In this document: positions 59,600-64,000 of the stretch, one piece after another
How the letters are laid out: each line of letters starts with the position of its first letter
Position numbering within the stretch: the stretch's first letter is position 1
Assembly: GCF_900637205.1 (NCBI RefSeq)
Contig: NZ_LR134355.1
Location: 4,216,001-4,280,000, forward strand
Origin: Mycolicibacterium chitae
GTDB lineage: Bacteria; Actinomycetota; Actinomycetes; Mycobacteriales; Mycobacteriaceae
Direction: 5' to 3'
Length of the DNA: 64,000 nt
Program-made: the position numbers and the translations under genes
The notes under the pieces: model-generated
What the model saw: only the letters and a program-made list of their open reading frames with translations
What the model was told of the DNA's origin: nothing
The model's database searches: none

Positions 59600-59745
59600 G
59601 AGTCCGTCTGACCGCGGCTCAGCTGACCTGGCTCGTCCGTCCCCGAGGGGTATCGGCTTCACAGTTGCGGGACAGCGCCGGCTTGTACCGGACTTCACTG
59701 GACACCACGGCCCCGGCAACGCCGGGCATCGGCGAGCCTATCCCA
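59600..59745 (-). promoter_or_regulatory. Cobalamin riboswitch (adenosylcobalamin class) upstream of btuF-like gene
   Basis: On the minus strand the leader contains the conserved core in order: AAGTCCGGTACAAGCCGG, then GCTGTCCCGCAACTGTGA, then the B12-box-type GAGCCAGGTCAGCTG at 59619-59634. The 5' part has a strong stem around CCCGGCGTTGCCGGG. After the aptamer, GGACTCCTCGGACGAAGGACT overlaps the ribosome site, so control of translation initiation is likely, with cobalamin turning expression off. Confidence 0.92.
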
Positions 59746-59819
59746 CGGTCCCCGAGGTTCGAATCACCGCGCGCGCAACCGTGGCGCTGCGACCCCCGGC
59801 TGTGGCCTAACTAAATGAC

Positions 59820-61145
59820 GTGACTCTCATCGACGAACGGGTGCCCGCGGACGACAGCGAAAGCACCGCGATCACCCCGCAGGCCCGCACCGCGCTGTGG
59901 GCCAGCCTGGTCGGCACCACCATCGAGTGGTATGACTTCTTCCTCTACGCCACGGCCGCCAGCCTGGTCTTCAACCAGGCGTTCTTCCCCGACCAGACCA
60001 CGTTCGTCGGCACCATGCTGTCGTTCGCGACGTTCGCCGTCGGCTTCGTGGTGCGTCCCATCGGCGGCTTCGTGTTCGGCCACATCGGCGACCGGATCGG
60101 CCGGAAGAAGACGCTGGCGCTGACGATGGTGCTGATGGGCGGGGCCACCGCGCTGATGGGCGTGCTGCCCACCGCCGCCCAGATCGGCGTCCTGGCGCCG
60201 GTCCTGCTGCTGCTGTTGCGCGTGGTGCAGGGCTTCGCGCTCGGCGGCGAATGGGCCGGCGCGGTGCTGCTGGCCGTCGAGCACGGGCCGCCGCGGCGGC
60301 GCGGGCTGTTCGGCAGCATCCCGCAGGTGGGCCTGGCGCTGGGACTCGCGTTGGGCACCGGGGTGTTCGCGCTGTTGCAGGTGGTACTGCCCGACGACGC
60401 GTTCCTGGCCTATGGCTGGCGGATCGCCTTCCTGTTCAGCATCGTGCTGGTGATCTTCGGCGTCGTGGTGCGTCTGAAGGCCAGCGAGACACCGTCGTTC
60501 GAGAAGGTCCGGGACAGCGGCGAGCGGGCCGCGGTGCCGCTGCGCGAGGTGTTCCGGCCGCCGGTGCTGCGCTCGACGGTGCTGGGCATGCTGTCCCGCT
60601 GGGGCGAGGGTGCGGCGTTCAACACCTGGGGTGTGTTCGCGATCGCCTACGCCACAACCACTTTGGAGCTCCCGAAGGTTCCGGTACTGGTCGCGGTGAC
60701 CGCGGCCTCCCTGCTGATGGCGGTGCTGCTGCCGGTGTCCGGTCTGCTGACCGACCGGTTCGGCGCCAAACGGATCTACACGATCGGCATCGCGGCCTAC
60801 GCCGTCGCGGTCTTCCCGGTGTTCGCGTTGTTCGGCACCGGCAACATCGTCTTCTACACGCTCGGCATGCTGGTGGTGTTCGGTGCGATCCACGCGCTGT
60901 TCTACGGGGCCCAGGGCACGCTGTATGCCTCGCTGTTCCCGGCGCGGATCCGCTACACCGGCCTGTCGACGGTCTACCAGCTGTCCGGCATCTTCTCCTC
61001 GGGCCTGACCCCGATGATCCTCACGGCGCTGATCGCCGCGGCGGGCGGTTCCCCGTGGATCGCCTGCGCGTATCTGGTGGGCACCGCGCTGATCAGCGTG
61101 GTCGCCACGTCGTTGCTCAAACCCACTCCGCTGCACGAACTCTGA
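59820..61145 (+). CDS. MFS transporter, metabolite:H+ symporter (MHS) family
   Basis: 441 residues, 12 helices. MHS hallmarks: TTIEWYDFFLYATAASLVF in the first helix and GHIGDRIGRKKTL in the 2-3 loop, LLLRVVQGFALGGEWAGAVLL and GWRIAFLFSIVLV. The repeated loop TDRFGAKRIYTIG marks the second half. Relatives carry citrate, alpha-ketoglutarate, shikimate or betaine; the substrate here is unknown. GTG start at 59820, divergent from the riboswitch. Confidence 0.9.
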   Translation: MTLIDERVPADDSESTAITPQARTALWASLVGTTIEWYDFFLYATAASLVFNQAFFPDQTTFVGTMLSFATFAVGFVVRPIGGFVFGHIGDRIGRKKTLALTMVLMGGATALMGVLPTAAQIGVLAPVLLLLLRVVQGFALGGEWAGAVLLAVEHGPPRRRGLFGSIPQVGLALGLALGTGVFALLQVVLPDDAFLAYGWRIAFLFSIVLVIFGVVVRLKASETPSFEKVRDSGERAAVPLREVFRPPVLRSTVLGMLSRWGEGAAFNTWGVFAIAYATTTLELPKVPVLVAVTAASLLMAVLLPVSGLLTDRFGAKRIYTIGIAAYAVAVFPVFALFGTGNIVFYTLGMLVVFGAIHALFYGAQGTLYASLFPARIRYTGLSTVYQLSGIFSSGLTPMILTALIAAAGGSPWIACAYLVGTALISVVATSLLKPTPLHEL

Positions 61146-61157
61146 GCGAAACACGAA

Positions 61158-61189
61158 AAAGCCCGGTCCCTCGCGAGGGACCGGGCTTT
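61158..61189. terminator. Bidirectional intrinsic terminator between the MFS gene and groEL2
   Basis: A perfect 32-bp palindrome with 16-bp arms (AAAGCCCGGTCCCTCG and its complement) gives a T-run in each direction (TTT on plus, TTTTT on minus). It lies 12 bp after the MFS stop and 38 bp after the groEL2 stop. Confidence 0.93.
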
Positions 61190-61227
61190 CCCGATACTGG
61201 TGCTGAACTTCTCAGAAGCCGAGCTTC

Positions 61228-62853
<1,626 letters not shown>

Positions 62854-62966
62854 TGCGAAGTGTTCCTCCGAATTGGGGATGCACGTGCTCTTGGTCGGGT
62901 GCAGTGCCCGCGACGGACGGCCTGGGTGTGCCCCGCAGGTGCGGACCCTTGCCTCACCGTCCCGAC

Positions 62967-62993
62967 CTAGCACTCGCCGGTCGCGAGTGCCAA
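62967..62993 (-). promoter_or_regulatory. CIRCE operator 1 (HrcA) upstream of groEL2
   Basis: CTAGCACTC, nine bases, GAGTGCCAA: the CIRCE inverted repeat TTAGCACTC-N9-GAGTGCTAA with two changes. It lies 114-140 bp upstream of the groEL2 start. Confidence 0.9.
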
Positions 62994-63001
62994 CTGCATT
63001 C

Positions 63002-63028
63002 TTAGCACTCGGACTCGACGAGTGCAAG
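63002..63028 (-). promoter_or_regulatory. CIRCE operator 2 (HrcA) upstream of groEL2
   Basis: TTAGCACTC, nine bases, GAGTGCAAG: a second CIRCE with a perfect left arm, eight bases from the first. Tandem CIRCE sites mark heat-inducible groEL2 promoters in mycobacteria. Confidence 0.9.
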
Positions 63029-63067
63029 ACAGTTCGCCCGCGGCGGAGCCGGCCTCGACGCCGGCCT

Positions 63068-63760
63068 CTAGACGGGCAGCGGCGGCGGCGTGTACGCGCT
63101 CGCCAGCGAGTCGTCGCCGGTGGACTGGGTCAGCAGCAGGGTGACCGTCTCGACCAGGTGATCACGCATGCGGGCCGCGCTCGCGTGCGGGTCGCGGCCG
63201 CGGATCGCATCGAGGATCCGCTCGTGCACCAGGAGGATGTCGACCAGGGTTCGGGTGGCGGTGGTCGACAGGCCGCGGTCCATCATCTGGATGCGGGTGT
63301 TCGCGGCGACCTCCGTGACGCGCCGATTGCCCGCGACGTTGAGGATCGCGGCGTGGAAGTCGACGTCGGCGGCCTGGAAGCTGGCCTCGTCGCCCGCCTT
63401 GGTCGCGTCCTGCATCCGGCCGAACGCGTCCTCGATGGGGGCCAGCAGTTCGTCGGTCAGCAGTTCGGCGGCCCGGTACGCCGACGGGACCTCCAGCATC
63501 ATCCGCAGCGAGTAGATCTCCTCGATGTCGCGGGTGGACACCTCGAGGATCCGCACGCCGCGGCTGCGCTCGAAGCGCACCATGCCGTTGCTGGCCATGC
63601 GCAGCAGCGCCTCACGCACCGGGGTCCGGGACACCCCGAGCCGGCCCGAAATCTCCACGACCGAGTGCATGGTGCCGGGTTGGAGTTCGCCCGCGCGGAT
63701 CGCGCGCATCAACTCCTCATAGACCCGATCGGTCAGTGAAACCTGCCCGGCGTCGAACAC
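63068..63760 (-). CDS. GntR/FadR-family (FCD) transcriptional regulator
   Basis: 230 residues. N-terminal winged helix VYEELMRAIRAGELQPGTMHS, then VVEISGRLGVSRTPVREALLRM. The C-terminal FCD helical domain has likely metal ligands Asp/His in DFHAAIL and RMRDHLVETV. Targets are often a neighbouring catabolic gene; the dehydratase gene immediately upstream on the same strand is the candidate. GTG start at 63758-63760. Confidence 0.88.
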   Translation of the reverse strand: MFDAGQVSLTDRVYEELMRAIRAGELQPGTMHSVVEISGRLGVSRTPVREALLRMASNGMVRFERSRGVRILEVSTRDIEEIYSLRMMLEVPSAYRAAELLTDELLAPIEDAFGRMQDATKAGDEASFQAADVDFHAAILNVAGNRRVTEVAANTRIQMMDRGLSTTATRTLVDILLVHERILDAIRGRDPHASAARMRDHLVETVTLLLTQSTGDDSLASAYTPPPLPV

Positions 63761-63853
63761 GATTCACGTCTCCCTGGTGAGCCAGCACATTTTCGTCAGC
63801 ATAGATGTATGCAGCATGCGCCGTATTGCTTCCGTGGGCCGTGTCGTCCCTGC

Positions 63854-64000
63854 TCACAGGAACGACAGGTCCGCGCCCTGGCTTGCCGGCAGCACCGTCT
63901 CCTCGTAGAGCCGCCGCCATCCGCGTGCCGCCCGCGCCGGCGGCGTGAACGACCGCAGCCGCTCGGCGATCTCGTCGTCGGGCACCAGCAGGTCGATCGA
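63854..64000 (-). CDS. IlvD/Edd-family dehydratase, C-terminal 48 residues, cut by window edge
   Basis: Read on the minus strand from the window end: SIDLLVPDDEIAERLRSF, then RGWRRLYEETVLPASQGADLSFL and stop. This is the conserved end of dihydroxy-acid/sugar-acid dehydratases (R-G-x-x-x-L-Y ... V-x-x-A-x-x-G-x-D). Proximity to a GntR regulator favours a sugar-acid dehydratase over ilvD itself. The Fe-S ligands and active site are outside the window. Confidence 0.75.
   Translation of the reverse strand, partial: SIDLLVPDDEIAERLRSFTPPARAARGWRRLYEETVLPASQGADLSFL

Noticed and set aside
63717..63920. 67-codon minus-strand ORF upstream of the GntR gene
   Set aside because: No conserved sequence; it covers the promoter of the GntR gene and the end of the dehydratase gene.

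Overview
The window is high-GC actinobacterial DNA and almost certainly comes from a mycobacterium, probably a rapid-growing Mycolicibacterium-type species. The evidence is a mycolic-acid-type methyltransferase (umaA), mshA for mycothiol, an mmpS/mmpL pair, HbhA, GroEL2, senX3-regX3, the 33-residue ribosomal protein bS22 and EspC-like type VII secretion proteins. Much of the window runs in the same gene order as M. tuberculosis H37Rv Rv0440 to Rv0502, but inverted: position 1 corresponds to Rv0502 and about 62 kb to Rv0440. Ortholog names rest on remembered sequence and synteny; no search was run.

Region 1 (1-24.4 kb) is core. It holds an acyltransferase (partial), an atypical SDR, bS22, an excisionase-type HTH protein, proC, a hotdog protein, a TIM-barrel isomerase-like protein and a membrane protein. 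A decayed fragment of the exopolyphosphatase gene ppx follows. Then come regX3/senX3, gpm1, a YbjN protein, mshA, a ROK regulator, an SDR, the L,D-transpeptidase lipoprotein lprQ, murB, a DUF2505 protein, a methyltransferase-like protein, a nitrilase, a DUF2993 membrane protein, deoC, two small envelope proteins, hbhA, an XRE regulator and a DUF445 protein. Region 2 (24.4-34.9 kb) is lipid and C2 metabolism: a MadR-like TetR regulator, a ppk2, umaA, fadB2, isocitrate lyase (aceA) with a RamB-type operator, an acyl-ACP thioesterase-like protein, ramB, an AhpD-like protein, a duplicated-domain secreted protein and lpdC. Region 3 (35-42.7 kb) has small membrane proteins, a DUF779 protein, a prolyl oligopeptidase and mmpS4/mmpL4 with their TetR neighbour.

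Region 4 (42.8-52.8 kb) is accessory and is the most interesting part. Two related modules flank a membrane protein, a mycobactin-type ACP/fatty-acyl-AMP ligase pair and a DinB protein. Each module has a small EspC-like protein, a 500-524 residue effector-like protein ending in a glycine-zipper membrane segment, and two tandem small polytopic membrane proteins. All four membrane proteins share one motif signature, and both modules carry scars of tandem gene duplication. I read this as a candidate type VII-secreted, membrane-acting toxin family with an expanding immunity family. This is inference; no function has been shown here.

Region 5 (52.8-64 kb) has a VOC protein, an N-acyl-D-amino-acid-deacylase-like amidohydrolase with a small PPOX-like partner, and a trypsin-like protease. 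A cobalamin riboswitch controls a BtuF/BtuC/BtuD-type ABC transporter that runs on into a PhnP-like metallo-hydrolase. Then come an MHS-type transporter, a perfect bidirectional terminator, groEL2 with two CIRCE operators, a GntR/FadR regulator and the end of an IlvD/Edd dehydratase. I saw no tRNA, rRNA, insertion sequence or CRISPR array.
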